NCBI GenBank assembly: GCA_963702935.1
Contig: OY969772.1
Coordinates: 3,658,001 to 3,722,000 of the forward strand
From: DAOTWA01 sp963702935
GTDB lineage: Bacteria; Chloroflexota; Anaerolineae; Anaerolineales; Anaerolineaceae
Length of the DNA stretch: 64,000 nucleotides
Reading direction: 5' to 3'
Positions 17,042-25,081 of this stretch are shown piece by piece (the first letter of the stretch is position 1; each line of letters opens with the position of its first letter). Both the position numbers and the translations under genes were made by a program. Under the pieces are notes generated by a model. It was given only the letters and a program-made list of their open reading frames with translations. It made no database searches and was not told the DNA's origin.

Positions 17042-18034
17042 ATGAAAACCTTACGTGCGTTAAGTATGGTCGTATTGATCGCGTTGGTAGCCGCCGCGTG
17101 TGCGCCTGCCAGCACGCCAACGGCGGCCCCTACTTCCGTCTCTGTTGCACCCACAACAGAAGTTATGCCTACGGAAGTGATGCCTACGGCTGCGCCTACA
17201 GCCGTGCCCGCGACGGAGACGCCCGCGATGCCCACTCCCGTCGCCCAGTTGGCGCCGGATGCCGTCGTGCAAAAGGGAAAGCTCCTGATCTGTACGGATT
17301 TTCCTTACCCTCCGCAGGAATTCTTTGACGAGAACGGCAACCCGCAGGGTCTGGATATCGACGTCGGCACGGAGATCGCCACCCGCCTCGGCTTGCAGGT
17401 CGAATTCGTCAACAGCGTGTTCGACACCATCATTGCCGCCGTCACCAGCGGCAAGTGCGATATCATTATCTCCGCCCAGAACATCACCGCCGATCGCCAG
17501 AAGCAGGTCAGTATGATCCCTTATTTCAAGGCCGGGCAGTCCTTTGTGGTTTTGAAGGGCAACCCGCACAATATCACCGGGCCTACCGACCTGTGCGGCC
17601 AGTCCGTAGCGGCTGAGAGCGGCACGACTGAAGCCGATTACCTGCAAGGCACCGGCGACTACGCCACCAGCGGCGGCCTGACCCAGGACTGCACCAAGGC
17701 CGGCAAGCAGCCCATCGACACGGTGGTCACCCAGAAGGACACAGATGCTTTGCAGCAGCTCCAATCCGATAAGGTGGTGGCCTACTTCACCGATTCGCCG
17801 GTGGCGGCTTACTATACCGTCCAGCACCCCGACCAGTTCCAGTTGGCGGGCGACATCTTGCAGCCCATCAATGAAGGCATCAGCGTGCCATGCGGCCAGA
17901 CCGACTGCACCAATGCTCCGCTCACGCCCCTGGGCCAGGCGGTGCAGACTGCTTTGAAGAGCATGATGTCCGACGGCACGTACGCCAATATCTTGCAGAA
18001 GTGGAATCTTTCCGATAGCGCGGTGAGCCAATAA
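17042..18034 (+). CDS. Polar amino acid ABC transporter substrate-binding lipoprotein
   Basis: A 330-residue type-3 periplasmic-binding-fold protein. The signal peptide ends in a lipobox-like VAAAC (Cys about 21), so it is lipid-anchored on the outer face. A Thr/Pro/Ala-rich linker (about residues 22-72) follows. The binding domain opens KGKLLICTDFPYPPQEFFDE, with the usual GLDIDVGTEIATRLG and FDTIIAAVTSGKCDIIIS segments. Several extra Cys pairs occur in the second lobe (DLCGQ, LTQDC, VPCGQTDC), which could form disulfides outside the cell. It is followed by permease and ATPase genes and separated from them by a strong hairpin. The ligand is an amino acid by family, but which one is unknown. 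Confidence 0.92.
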   Translation: MKTLRALSMVVLIALVAAACAPASTPTAAPTSVSVAPTTEVMPTEVMPTAAPTAVPATETPAMPTPVAQLAPDAVVQKGKLLICTDFPYPPQEFFDENGNPQGLDIDVGTEIATRLGLQVEFVNSVFDTIIAAVTSGKCDIIISAQNITADRQKQVSMIPYFKAGQSFVVLKGNPHNITGPTDLCGQSVAAESGTTEADYLQGTGDYATSGGLTQDCTKAGKQPIDTVVTQKDTDALQQLQSDKVVAYFTDSPVAAYYTVQHPDQFQLAGDILQPINEGISVPCGQTDCTNAPLTPLGQAVQTALKSMMSDGTYANILQKWNLSDSAVSQ

Positions 18035-18123
18035 CTCCCGGACTGACCAGGGGTAACCCCCGGAACGACTGAGGCTACCCCCAGAAATTGTGAGTGTAAT
18101 TTAGCAGACTGGTTCGAGCAACC

Positions 18124-18161
18124 GGTGGGCCGGCCGAAGACCTCAAATTGGCCGGCCCACC
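18124..18161 (+). terminator. Strong hairpin between the binding-protein and permease genes
   Basis: GGTGGGCCGGCC (18124-18135) pairs perfectly with GGCCGGCCCACC (18150-18161) around a 14-base loop. No T-run follows. In ABC operons such a structure often protects the 3' end of the binding-protein message and partly blocks read-through, giving more binding protein than permease (inference). The remaining bases of 18035-18251 show no gene. Confidence 0.55.
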
Positions 18162-18251
18162 CTTATAACTCTTAGGCAAGGATGGAGCTGTAGGACAATT
18201 CTGCCCTTCAACAGAAGGGTGTGAATCCAAACTGACTACACGAGGAAGCTT

Positions 18252-19019
18252 ATGTATCATTTCGACTGGGCTTTATTTTGGCAATACTTGTGGCCGCCCA
18301 CCGCTTTTCAAAACCCATTGATCCGTAATGGCCTGATCGTCACGGTGGTCGTCAGCGTGATTGCCCAGGCCCTGGGCGTCTTGCTGGGGCTTTTCGCCGC
18401 CCTGGGCAAGATGTCTAAAGTGAGACCACTACGCGCCATCGCGGACGCATACATCTGGTATTTCCGCGGCACTCCCCTGCTCGTGCAGATGGCGCTGCTC
18501 TATTTTGGACTGGGTGTGACGCATATTTTCGATTTCCCGGCGATCATCATCGGTCCTGTCACCATATCGGGTGCGATCCAGGCGGCCACGGTGGCCCTGG
18601 CGATCAACGAAGGCGCTTACATGGCCGAGATCGTCCGGGCGGGGATCGAATCGATCGACCCCGGGCAGATGGAGGCCGCCAAATCCCTGGGGATGCCTTA
18701 CGGCCTGGCCATGCGCCGCATCGTCCTTCCCCAGGCGACCAAGGTGATCATTCCTCCGCTGGGCAACGAGTTCAATAATATGATGAAGACCACTTCGCTG
18801 GCGGAAGTGATCTCTGCCGGTGAATTATTCTATGGATTCAACCAGATCAACGCCCGGGTTTTCAAGCCCTTTGAGCTGTTCATCGTTGCGTCGATGTATT
18901 ATTTATTCCTGACCACGGTCTGGTCGTTGATCCAATCGCGTATCGAGGCCGGTCTGGGTGAGCGCAAAGCCCTGGAAAAGAATCCCGGCATGCTTCAACG
19001 CTTATTTGCCGCCAGGTGA
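18252..19019 (+). CDS. Amino acid ABC transporter permease (HisM/GlnP type)
   Basis: A 255-residue inner-membrane permease with about five helices. It carries the His/Glu/Gln-permease N-terminal pattern (NPLIRNGLIVTVVVSVIAQALG), AYIWYFRGTPLLVQ, and the EAA loop EAAKSLGMPYGLAMRRIVLPQA, which contacts the ATPase. It is one of the three parts of the polar amino acid importer. It follows the binding protein after the hairpin, and its stop is 7 bases before the ATPase start. Confidence 0.94.
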   Translation: MYHFDWALFWQYLWPPTAFQNPLIRNGLIVTVVVSVIAQALGVLLGLFAALGKMSKVRPLRAIADAYIWYFRGTPLLVQMALLYFGLGVTHIFDFPAIIIGPVTISGAIQAATVALAINEGAYMAEIVRAGIESIDPGQMEAAKSLGMPYGLAMRRIVLPQATKVIIPPLGNEFNNMMKTTSLAEVISAGELFYGFNQINARVFKPFELFIVASMYYLFLTTVWSLIQSRIEAGLGERKALEKNPGMLQRLFAAR

Positions 19020-19026
19020 GGGGAAA

Positions 19027-19828
19027 ATGTCTAATCCAGTCGCACATCCAAGCCATTCGATCGACAGCACCATCATTGTGAAGGCCGAAAAGATCAACAA
19101 GCATTTCGGCTCGTTGCACGTGCTCAAAGACATCGATCTGGAAGTTCACAAGAACGAAGTCGTCGTTATCATCGGTCCTTCAGGCTCCGGGAAGAGCACT
19201 TTCCTGCGCTGTATCAACCATCTGGAAAAGATCGACAGCGGCCATCTGTACGTGTACGGCCACATGATCGGCTATCAAGATCGCGGAGGCCGCCTGGTGG
19301 AGGACTCCGAAAGGAACATTGCCCAGCAGCGCGCCGAGATCGGGATGGTCTTTCAACGCTTCAACCTTTTTCCACACCTGACCGCGCTGGAAAATATCAT
19401 GGAGGCGCCTGTGCGCGTGCGTAAAATTCCGCGCCGGGAGGCCGAAACAGACGCAATGCGCCTTTTGGAGCGGGTTGGAACTCCTGGACAAGCAGGGCAG
19501 CTACCCGAACCAGTTGTCCGGCGGCCAGCAACAACGCATCGCCATTGCGCGCGCGCTGGCGATGAAGCCCAGCCTGATGCTGTTCGACGAGCCGACTTCC
19601 GCCCTGGATCCCGAGATGATCGGCGAGGTGCTGGACGTGATGAAAGAGCTGGCGAACGAGATCACCATGGTCGTGGTTTCCCACGAGATGGGGTTCGCGC
19701 GGGCTGCCGCGGACCGCATCCTGTTCATGGACGAGGGGCGCATCATCGAGGATACGACCCCAGAGGAGCTGTTTGCCCATCCGCGCGAGCCGCGCACCCA
19801 GGCTTTCCTGAGCAAGATCCTGCATTAG
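19027..19828 (+). CDS. Amino acid ABC transporter ATP-binding protein (single-base frameshift)
   Basis: The frame from ATG 19027 encodes IVKAEKINKHFGSLHVLKDI, Walker A GPSGSGKST, the Q-loop MVFQRFNLFPHLT, and up to RLLERVG. The frame one base on continues LLDKQGSYPNQLSGGQQQR (signature), LMLFDEPTSALDP (Walker B), and the switch VVSHEMGF. Removing one A in GGAAC at 19479-19480 joins them as RVGLLDKQGSYP and gives 266 residues, normal for the family. As printed, the protein would lose the signature and Walker B motifs, so either the gene is dead or the base is an error. An error is more likely given similar cases nearby. It should energise the permease. Confidence 0.9.
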
Positions 19829-19844
19829 TGGGGTGGTTTTTACC

Positions 19845-19873
19845 TTGCCATCCTGGCTATAGAACATTAAAAT
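19845..19873 (+). promoter_or_regulatory. smpB promoter, probably leaderless
   Basis: TTGCCA (19845-19850) and TAAAAT (19868-19873) with an exact 17-base spacer. The ATG at 19880 is 6 bases after the -10, at the expected transcription start. Confidence 0.6.
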
Positions 19874-19879
19874 GAAAAC

Positions 19880-20341
19880 ATGGGTATCAAAGTCGTTTCG
19901 ACCAACCGCAAAGCCGGCTTCGATTTTTTCTTGCTGGAGCATTTCGAGGCCGGGTTATCCCTGCAGGGCAGTGAGATCAAATCGGTGAGAGCCGGCCAGA
20001 TGAGCCTGGCCGAAGCTTACGTTCGCATCGACGGCAAGGAGGCCTGGCTGGTCAACGCGCACATCGCGCCTTACGACCCGGCCAGCCGCTTCAACCACGA
20101 TCCGCTCCGCCCACGCCGGCTGCTGCTCCATCGCAAGGAGATCCGCGAGATGTGGGACGCCGTCCGCCTGAAAGGCGTGACGGTGGTTCCGGTACGCGTC
20201 TATCTCAAGGACGGCCGGGCGAAGATCGAAATTGCCCTGGCCAAAGGCAAGAAGCTGTACGACAAGCGCGACGAAATTGCCAAACGCGATATGGAGCGCG
20301 AAACGGCCCGCCAGCGTCACGGACGGGAGAATGCTTTCTAA
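19880..20341 (+). CDS. smpB: SsrA-binding protein SmpB
   Basis: A 153-residue SmpB, full length. It binds tmRNA and delivers it to stalled ribosomes for trans-translation. The OB-fold core has FFLLEHFEAGLSLQGSEIKS, then SLAEAYVRI and VNAHIAPYDPASRFNHDPLRPRRLL in two parts. Then come HRKEI, VPVRVYLKDGRAKIEIALAKGKKLYDKR, and the basic C-terminal tail KRDMERETARQRH that inserts in the mRNA channel. The tmRNA gene is not in the window. The next gene starts inside its last codons. Confidence 0.97.
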   Translation: MGIKVVSTNRKAGFDFFLLEHFEAGLSLQGSEIKSVRAGQMSLAEAYVRIDGKEAWLVNAHIAPYDPASRFNHDPLRPRRLLLHRKEIREMWDAVRLKGVTVVPVRVYLKDGRAKIEIALAKGKKLYDKRDEIAKRDMERETARQRHGRENAF

Positions 20342-21038
20342 TAACTTCATCGCGCTCCTGATTACCTTGGGGCTGGCTTTGATCTGGCTGCGAGTGAACA
20401 ATTTTATAGCTCATCGGGGCTGGATCAGCGCTCCATTGAGTCGCAAGATCATTCACATGGGCACCGGCCCCCTTTTCGTTTTGTGCTGGCTGCTTTTCAG
20501 GAATGTTCCCTCCGCCCGTTTCCTGGCGGCGCTGGTGCCCCTGGCGATCACGGCCCAGTTTGCCCTGGTGGGGTTGGGGATCATGCGCGATCCGGAGGCG
20601 GTGGAGGCCATGTCCCGCAGCGGCGACCCGCGCGAAATCCTGAAAGGCCCCCTCTTTTACGGCATCGTTTTTGTAATCTTGACCATCTTTTACTGGCGCG
20701 ATTCTCCCATTGGGATCGTGGCCTTGATGCTTCTGTGCGGCGGAGACGGTCTGGCGGACGTGGTGGGGAAACGTTTCGGCATCAGAACCCTTTCCTGGTC
20801 GTCCCGAAAATCCTGGGGGGGCACCCTCTCGATGCTGATCGGCGGGTGGGTCTTTGCCATGCTGGTGCTGGGCGCTTATGCGCTGGCGGGGGTCTTTCCG
20901 GGGCCGTGGAGCAGGTATTTACTGCCGGTCACCCTCATCGCACTGGCCGGCGCCGCGATCGAGTCTCTTCCGTACGCAGATATCGATAATGTTACCGTCC
21001 CACTCGTAGCTGTCCTCCTGGGCAGCTTTTTGTTTTAG
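20331..21038 (+). CDS. Phytol/dolichol kinase-like or CDP-diglyceride-synthetase-like membrane protein
   Basis: About 235 residues from ATG 20331, which follows GGGAGA and overlaps the smpB end by 11 bases. A longer frame into smpB is rejected. It is polytopic, with about seven helices. Conserved-looking segments are LSRKIIHMGTGPLF near the N-terminus, then LLCGGDGLADVVGKRFG and RKSWGGTLSMLIGGW, then IESLPYADIDNVTVPL. This is the pattern of CTP-dependent polyprenol/phytol kinases and related cytidylyltransferases (DGxAD...K(S/T)xxG). It probably phosphorylates an isoprenoid alcohol or activates a lipid. The exact substrate is unknown. Confidence 0.8.
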   Translation: MLSNNFIALLITLGLALIWLRVNNFIAHRGWISAPLSRKIIHMGTGPLFVLCWLLFRNVPSARFLAALVPLAITAQFALVGLGIMRDPEAVEAMSRSGDPREILKGPLFYGIVFVILTIFYWRDSPIGIVALMLLCGGDGLADVVGKRFGIRTLSWSSRKSWGGTLSMLIGGWVFAMLVLGAYALAGVFPGPWSRYLLPVTLIALAGAAIESLPYADIDNVTVPLVAVLLGSFLF

Positions 21039-21056
21039 AGGAATGAGGAGACCAGC

Positions 21057-22595
21057 ATGCAAATCGATGGGAACCACCTGACCCTGGCGCAAGTTGTGGC
21101 TGTTGCTCGTGATGGAGAGGTCGTCGAATTGGCAGGCTCTGCTCAAGAGGCGGTAAACCGGGCTCACCAGTGGATCGACGAGATCGTCAAATCCGACGCG
21201 CCCGTGTATGGAATCAACACGGGCTTCGGCATCTTCGCCGAGCGGCGCATCCCCCGCAAAGACGCGGCCACTCTGAGCCGCAACCTGATCCTCAGCCATG
21301 CCGTGGGAACGGGAGCGGCCCTTCCCGCTGAGATCGTGCGGGCGGCCATGCTGGTGCGGGCCAATACCCTGGCGAAGGGCTATTCGGGGGTGCGCCTGGA
21401 AGTCGTGCAGACGATAGTAGACATGCTCAACGCCGGCGTGACCCCGGTGGTGCCTTCGCAAGGATCGTTGGGATCTTCCGGAGATCTCAGCCCGCTGTCT
21501 CACCTGGCGTTGGTCTTCACGACCGATGCGCAGGATCGCGAAGAAGATTCGGGGTGGGCTGAATTTCGGGGCCAGTCGATGAGCGGGAAAGCCGCCATGG
21601 CTGCGGCGGGCTTGCCGCGCATCAAGCTGACGGCCAAGGAAGGGCTGGCATTGAGCAACGGCGCTACCTTTTCGGCGGCCATTGCGGCGTTGTGCGTCTT
21701 TGATGCGGCCAACCTGGTCGAGTCTGCCGAAATCGCTCTGGCGATGAGCCTCGAAGCCGTAGAGGGTTCTTCGGCGGCCTTCGACCCCCGGCTCCACGCT
21801 GTTCGCGGCCAGGCCGGGCAAATGGTCACCGCTGCGCAGGTCCGCGAGCTGACTGCCGGGAGCACCCTGGTGGATGCGGCCAGGCGCGTGCAGGATGCCT
21901 ATTCGCTGCGCTGCGCCCCCCAGGTGCAGGGTGCGGTGCGAGACACGTTGGGCTTCGTGCAAGGCATCATCGAGCGCGAGATCAATGCGGCCACGGACAA
22001 CCCGCTGTTATTTGGGGCCGGCGAGGCTCTCTCCGGCGGGAATTTCCACGGCGAGCCGGTGGGCCTGGGCATGGACTACCTGGGAATCGCGCTGGCCGAG
22101 CTGGGCGCAATCTCGGAGCGGCGCATCTTCCGTTTGACGGATGGCAAGCTCAACGGCGGCCTTCCGCCCATGCTGGTGGATGAGCCGGGGGCCGCCGGGC
22201 TGAACTCCGGGCTGATGATGCCTCAATACACGGCCGCTTCCCTGGTGCTGGAGAACCAAACCCTGGCAACTCCCGATTCGGTGCATTCGCTGCCTACTTC
22301 AGGCGAGCAGGAAGACCACAACGCCAACTCGATGACGGCGGCGCGTCACGCGCGGCAGATCATTGAAAATACCACCCACGTGCTGGCCATCGAAATCTAC
22401 ACCGCAGCCAGGGCGCTGGACCTGCGCCTGCGCCAAACCCCCGGCGCCTGCATGGGAAGGGGAGTGGCGGCGGCCTATCAGCGGGTGCGCGAGAAGGTGC
22501 CTTATCGCCCGGGAGACGCCTGGTGGGGTCCGGAGATCGAGGCCGTTCACGCGCTGGTGGCGGAGGGGGCGCTGGCGCGCAGCGCCCGGAACTAA
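21057..22595 (+). CDS. hutH: Histidine ammonia-lyase (aromatic amino acid lyase family) with Ser-Ser-Gly triad
   Basis: A 512-residue lyase that removes ammonia from histidine to give urocanate. Visible are YGINTGFG (active-site Tyr), NLILSHAVGTG, SGGNFHGEPVG, DNPLLF, the SERRIFRL helix, and PTSGEQEDHNANS. The MIO prosthetic group normally forms from Ala-Ser-Gly; here residues 140-142 are Ser-Ser-Gly (GSLGSSGDL). No hutU, hutI or hutG gene is nearby, so a role in a full histidine-breakdown operon is not supported locally. A related aromatic lyase or aminomutase activity cannot be excluded. ATG follows GAGGAATGAGGAG-like bases, 18 bases after the kinase-like gene. Confidence 0.88.
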   Translation: MQIDGNHLTLAQVVAVARDGEVVELAGSAQEAVNRAHQWIDEIVKSDAPVYGINTGFGIFAERRIPRKDAATLSRNLILSHAVGTGAALPAEIVRAAMLVRANTLAKGYSGVRLEVVQTIVDMLNAGVTPVVPSQGSLGSSGDLSPLSHLALVFTTDAQDREEDSGWAEFRGQSMSGKAAMAAAGLPRIKLTAKEGLALSNGATFSAAIAALCVFDAANLVESAEIALAMSLEAVEGSSAAFDPRLHAVRGQAGQMVTAAQVRELTAGSTLVDAARRVQDAYSLRCAPQVQGAVRDTLGFVQGIIEREINAATDNPLLFGAGEALSGGNFHGEPVGLGMDYLGIALAELGAISERRIFRLTDGKLNGGLPPMLVDEPGAAGLNSGLMMPQYTAASLVLENQTLATPDSVHSLPTSGEQEDHNANSMTAARHARQIIENTTHVLAIEIYTAARALDLRLRQTPGACMGRGVAAAYQRVREKVPYRPGDAWWGPEIEAVHALVAEGALARSARN

Positions 22596-22605
22596 AAAGG
22601 ATGTG

Positions 22606-22634
22606 TTGACATTTAGGTGATTTGCGATTATCTT
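22606..22634 (+). promoter_or_regulatory. L,D-transpeptidase promoter, probably leaderless
   Basis: Consensus TTGACA (22606-22611) and TATCTT (22629-22634) have an exact 17-base spacer. The ATG at 22642 lies 7 bases after the -10. Confidence 0.65.
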
Positions 22635-22641
22635 TAGCGGA

Positions 22642-23730
22642 ATGAAAGCTCAAAGACCAATTTCTCGGCGTGATTTCTTGAAAATTGCCGCCCTGGGGGT
22701 GGGCTCCCTGGCGTTCCGCCCGATGTTGAGGGCGCTGCCCCAGGCGCCCGTCTTCCCGCAGGCAGACCGGTTGGGGCGTGTGTGCGTCGGCAAAGTCGAT
22801 TTGAGACTGACCCCGTCTGTGGACAGCGCCTCGGCGGGAGTCCTGTATGAAGACGCCGTCTTACCCTGGCTGCGCGAGGTGGTGGGAGACGTGCCGCAAG
22901 GGCGGGTCAACCGCCGCTGGGTGGAAACGCCCCAGGGCTATATCTACGCTCCCAGTTTGCAGCCGGTGCAAAACCACCCGAATCAGCCGGTAACCAATCT
23001 GCCATCCTCTTCGGATTTGGGACAGGGAATGTGGGCCGAAGTGTCCGTTCCCTACGTAGACGTGTATTTGGACAACCCGCCGGCCAGGTCGCCCTGGCTG
23101 AAGAACACCCCCATGCCGCGCCTGTATTACAGCCAGATCCTGTGGATCGATCAGGTGACGACCAACAGCAGTGGCCAGGTGTTGTATCGCGTCAACGAAA
23201 AATATGGCCTGGGAGACATCTTTTGGGCCGCGGCGGAGGCGTTCCGCCCCCTGACGGACGATGATCTGACGCCTATCCACCCGGACGTGGAGCAGAAGCG
23301 CATCGAGGTGGACGTGACCCACCAAACCATGTCCTGCTTCGAGGGAAACAGCGAAGTCCATTACTGCCTCATCTCTTCGGGAGGAAAGTGGGACGCCGAG
23401 GGCAACCCGGTGGATAACTGGGCGACGCCGCTCGGCCCCCATCCCATCTGGCGCAAGCTGATCTCCATCCACATGATTGGCGGCACGACCGGCGCGGGCT
23501 ACGACCTGCCCGGTATCGCCTGGACCTCGCTCTTCTCAGGCGAAGGAGTCGCCATCCATTCTACCTTCTGGCACAACGATTTTGGCGTGGTGCGCTCGCA
23601 CGGTTGTGTGAACGCCAGTCCGGAGGATGCCAAGTGGGTCTTCCGTTGGACTCTCCCGCAGGTTACCTATGACCCCGGCGATGTGACCGTGCAAATGCCG
23701 GGCGGCACGACCGTCAAAGTCATCGAATAG
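22642..23730 (+). CDS. Tat-exported L,D-transpeptidase (YkuD domain)
   Basis: A 362-residue exported enzyme. The N-terminus carries a twin-arginine signal (SRRDFLKIAALGVGSLAF). A middle region (about residues 45-200) includes two SH3-like strand sets and a duplicated-looking 'W/Y-x-x-V-x-x' pattern. The C-terminal YkuD domain (about 215-355) has HQTMSCFEGNSEVH, an IHSTFWHNDFG His segment, and the catalytic SHGCVNASPEDAKWVF. It should form 3-3 cross-links or anchor proteins to peptidoglycan, or act on related stem peptides. It has its own strong promoter and does not depend on hutH. Tat export is predicted from the motif only. Confidence 0.9.
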   Translation: MKAQRPISRRDFLKIAALGVGSLAFRPMLRALPQAPVFPQADRLGRVCVGKVDLRLTPSVDSASAGVLYEDAVLPWLREVVGDVPQGRVNRRWVETPQGYIYAPSLQPVQNHPNQPVTNLPSSSDLGQGMWAEVSVPYVDVYLDNPPARSPWLKNTPMPRLYYSQILWIDQVTTNSSGQVLYRVNEKYGLGDIFWAAAEAFRPLTDDDLTPIHPDVEQKRIEVDVTHQTMSCFEGNSEVHYCLISSGGKWDAEGNPVDNWATPLGPHPIWRKLISIHMIGGTTGAGYDLPGIAWTSLFSGEGVAIHSTFWHNDFGVVRSHGCVNASPEDAKWVFRWTLPQVTYDPGDVTVQMPGGTTVKVIE

Positions 23731-23800
23731 AGCCCACCTTGTTGCAACGGGAATCGAACCTCGACCCCAATCCAACCCGCTTCATGAAAAGGATCCCCGT

Positions 23801-24517
23801 ATGGATGTTTCCATCGGTCTGGCATTTTTAGCCGGCCTGGCTTCTTTCTTATCGCCGTGTGTTTTTTCTCTGGTGCCCGCTTACGTGGGCTATTTGAGTG
23901 GCAGGTCCCTGGCGGCTTCCGGAGCCGGAGCGCAAAACCGGCGCTGGGTGACGCTCAGCCACGGGGTCGCGTTCGTGCTGGGCTTCAGCCTCGTGTTCGT
24001 CCTGCTAGGCGTGGCCGTGTCTGCCCTGGGCGGGATGCTTTACGACGTGCGTACCTGGTTGGCGAAGATCGGCGGGGTCGTGGTGATTTTGTTCGGCCTG
24101 CACATGGTCGGCATTTTGCGCATCCCCTTTCTGGAATACGACCTGCGCCCGCAGAGCGAAATGGACCAGCGCCGGGGATACTTCTCCTCGCTGCTGCTGG
24201 GGGTTTTCTTTTCGGCGGGCTGGTCGCCGTGCGTCGGCCCGGTGCTGGGCGCGATCCTGACCCTGGCCCTGAACGGCGGCTCGATCTCCAAGGGGGTGAG
24301 CCTGTTGACCTCCTATTCCGCCGGAATGGCTATTCCCTTCCTGCTGGCGGCCCTGGGCATTGGGTGGGTCACCACCGTGTTGCGCAAGTACCATAACGTC
24401 ATGCACTACGTCGAGATCGCTATGGGAGTGGTATTGATCGCCGTGGGCGCCATGCTTTTCCTGGGCACTTTCGAGCAACTGGCGCGCTTTGGCTTCTTCG
24501 TGGATCTGGGTCTGTAG
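23801..24517 (+). CDS. ccdA: CcdA-like thiol-disulfide transporter membrane protein
   Basis: A 238-residue membrane protein with six helices and two helix-embedded cysteines: LSPCVFSLVPAYVGYLSG at the first helix and GWSPCVGPVLGAI at the fourth. This is the CcdA/DsbD-beta pattern that carries reducing equivalents from cytoplasmic thioredoxin to extracytoplasmic thiol proteins. Downstream are a TlpA-like thioredoxin (10-base gap) and a glutaredoxin-DUF2085 fusion, making a redox operon. It may serve cytochrome c maturation or disulfide repair; no cytochrome gene is in the window. Confidence 0.92.
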   Translation: MDVSIGLAFLAGLASFLSPCVFSLVPAYVGYLSGRSLAASGAGAQNRRWVTLSHGVAFVLGFSLVFVLLGVAVSALGGMLYDVRTWLAKIGGVVVILFGLHMVGILRIPFLEYDLRPQSEMDQRRGYFSSLLLGVFFSAGWSPCVGPVLGAILTLALNGGSISKGVSLLTSYSAGMAIPFLLAALGIGWVTTVLRKYHNVMHYVEIAMGVVLIAVGAMLFLGTFEQLARFGFFVDLGL

Positions 24518-24526
24518 AGGCGTCCC

Positions 24527-25081
24527 TTGAAGTGGAAAGTAATCCTGTTGTTAGTCGGCGGCTTTGCCCTGGGGCTGGCCATAGGCTTGTTGATCCTGAA
24601 CGGTCCGGGCATGCATAACCCATCCTACGAGGCGGTGGGCACCAGCCAGCCGGCCATACCCGCCGCAGGCGCTCTGGCGGACGATTTCGAGCTGACGGCG
24701 CTGAACGGGAAACAGATTCGTCTCAGCGATTACCAGGGCAAGCCGGTCCTGATCAATTTCTGGGCGAGCTGGTGCACGCCCTGTCAAGAGGAAGAGCCGC
24801 TGTTGGAGGATGCCTACCGGCGTTATCAGCCGGACCTGGTCATCCTGGGCGTAAATTACGGCGAATCTGACGATACCGTCAAAGCTTTCGTCGATCAAAT
24901 GGGTATGACCTTCCCTGTCCTGCTGGATCCGGACATCCAGGTTTCCGCGCTATACGGCATCTATGGCTTTCCGACTTCGGTGTTCGTAGACCGGGAAGGG
25001 AACATCCGGGAGATCTTCATCGGCTCTTTGACGGAAGACGATTTGAGGCAGTATTTAACGGCGATCGGAGTGAAAGCTTGA
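24527..25081 (+). CDS. TlpA/ResA-like membrane-anchored thioredoxin
   Basis: A 184-residue protein. An N-terminal signal-anchor helix (VILLLVGGFALGLAIGLLIL) is followed by an extracytoplasmic thioredoxin fold: DFELTALNGKQIRLSDYQGK, VLINFWASWCTPCQEEEP (CTPC active site) and the cis-Pro region YGIYGFPTSVFVDREG. It should accept electrons from the CcdA-like protein and reduce outer thiols. The start is TTG at 24527, the first candidate after the ccdA stop. The stop overlaps the start of the next gene by 4 bases, indicating coupling. Confidence 0.9.
   Translation: MKWKVILLLVGGFALGLAIGLLILNGPGMHNPSYEAVGTSQPAIPAAGALADDFELTALNGKQIRLSDYQGKPVLINFWASWCTPCQEEEPLLEDAYRRYQPDLVILGVNYGESDDTVKAFVDQMGMTFPVLLDPDIQVSALYGIYGFPTSVFVDREGNIREIFIGSLTEDDLRQYLTAIGVKA

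Noticed and set aside
23739..23768. tRNA-like T-arm (GGTTCGATTCC on the minus strand) between the L,D-transpeptidase and ccdA
   Set aside because: The flanking bases do not pair as a T-stem and no acceptor, D or anticodon arm can be drawn.
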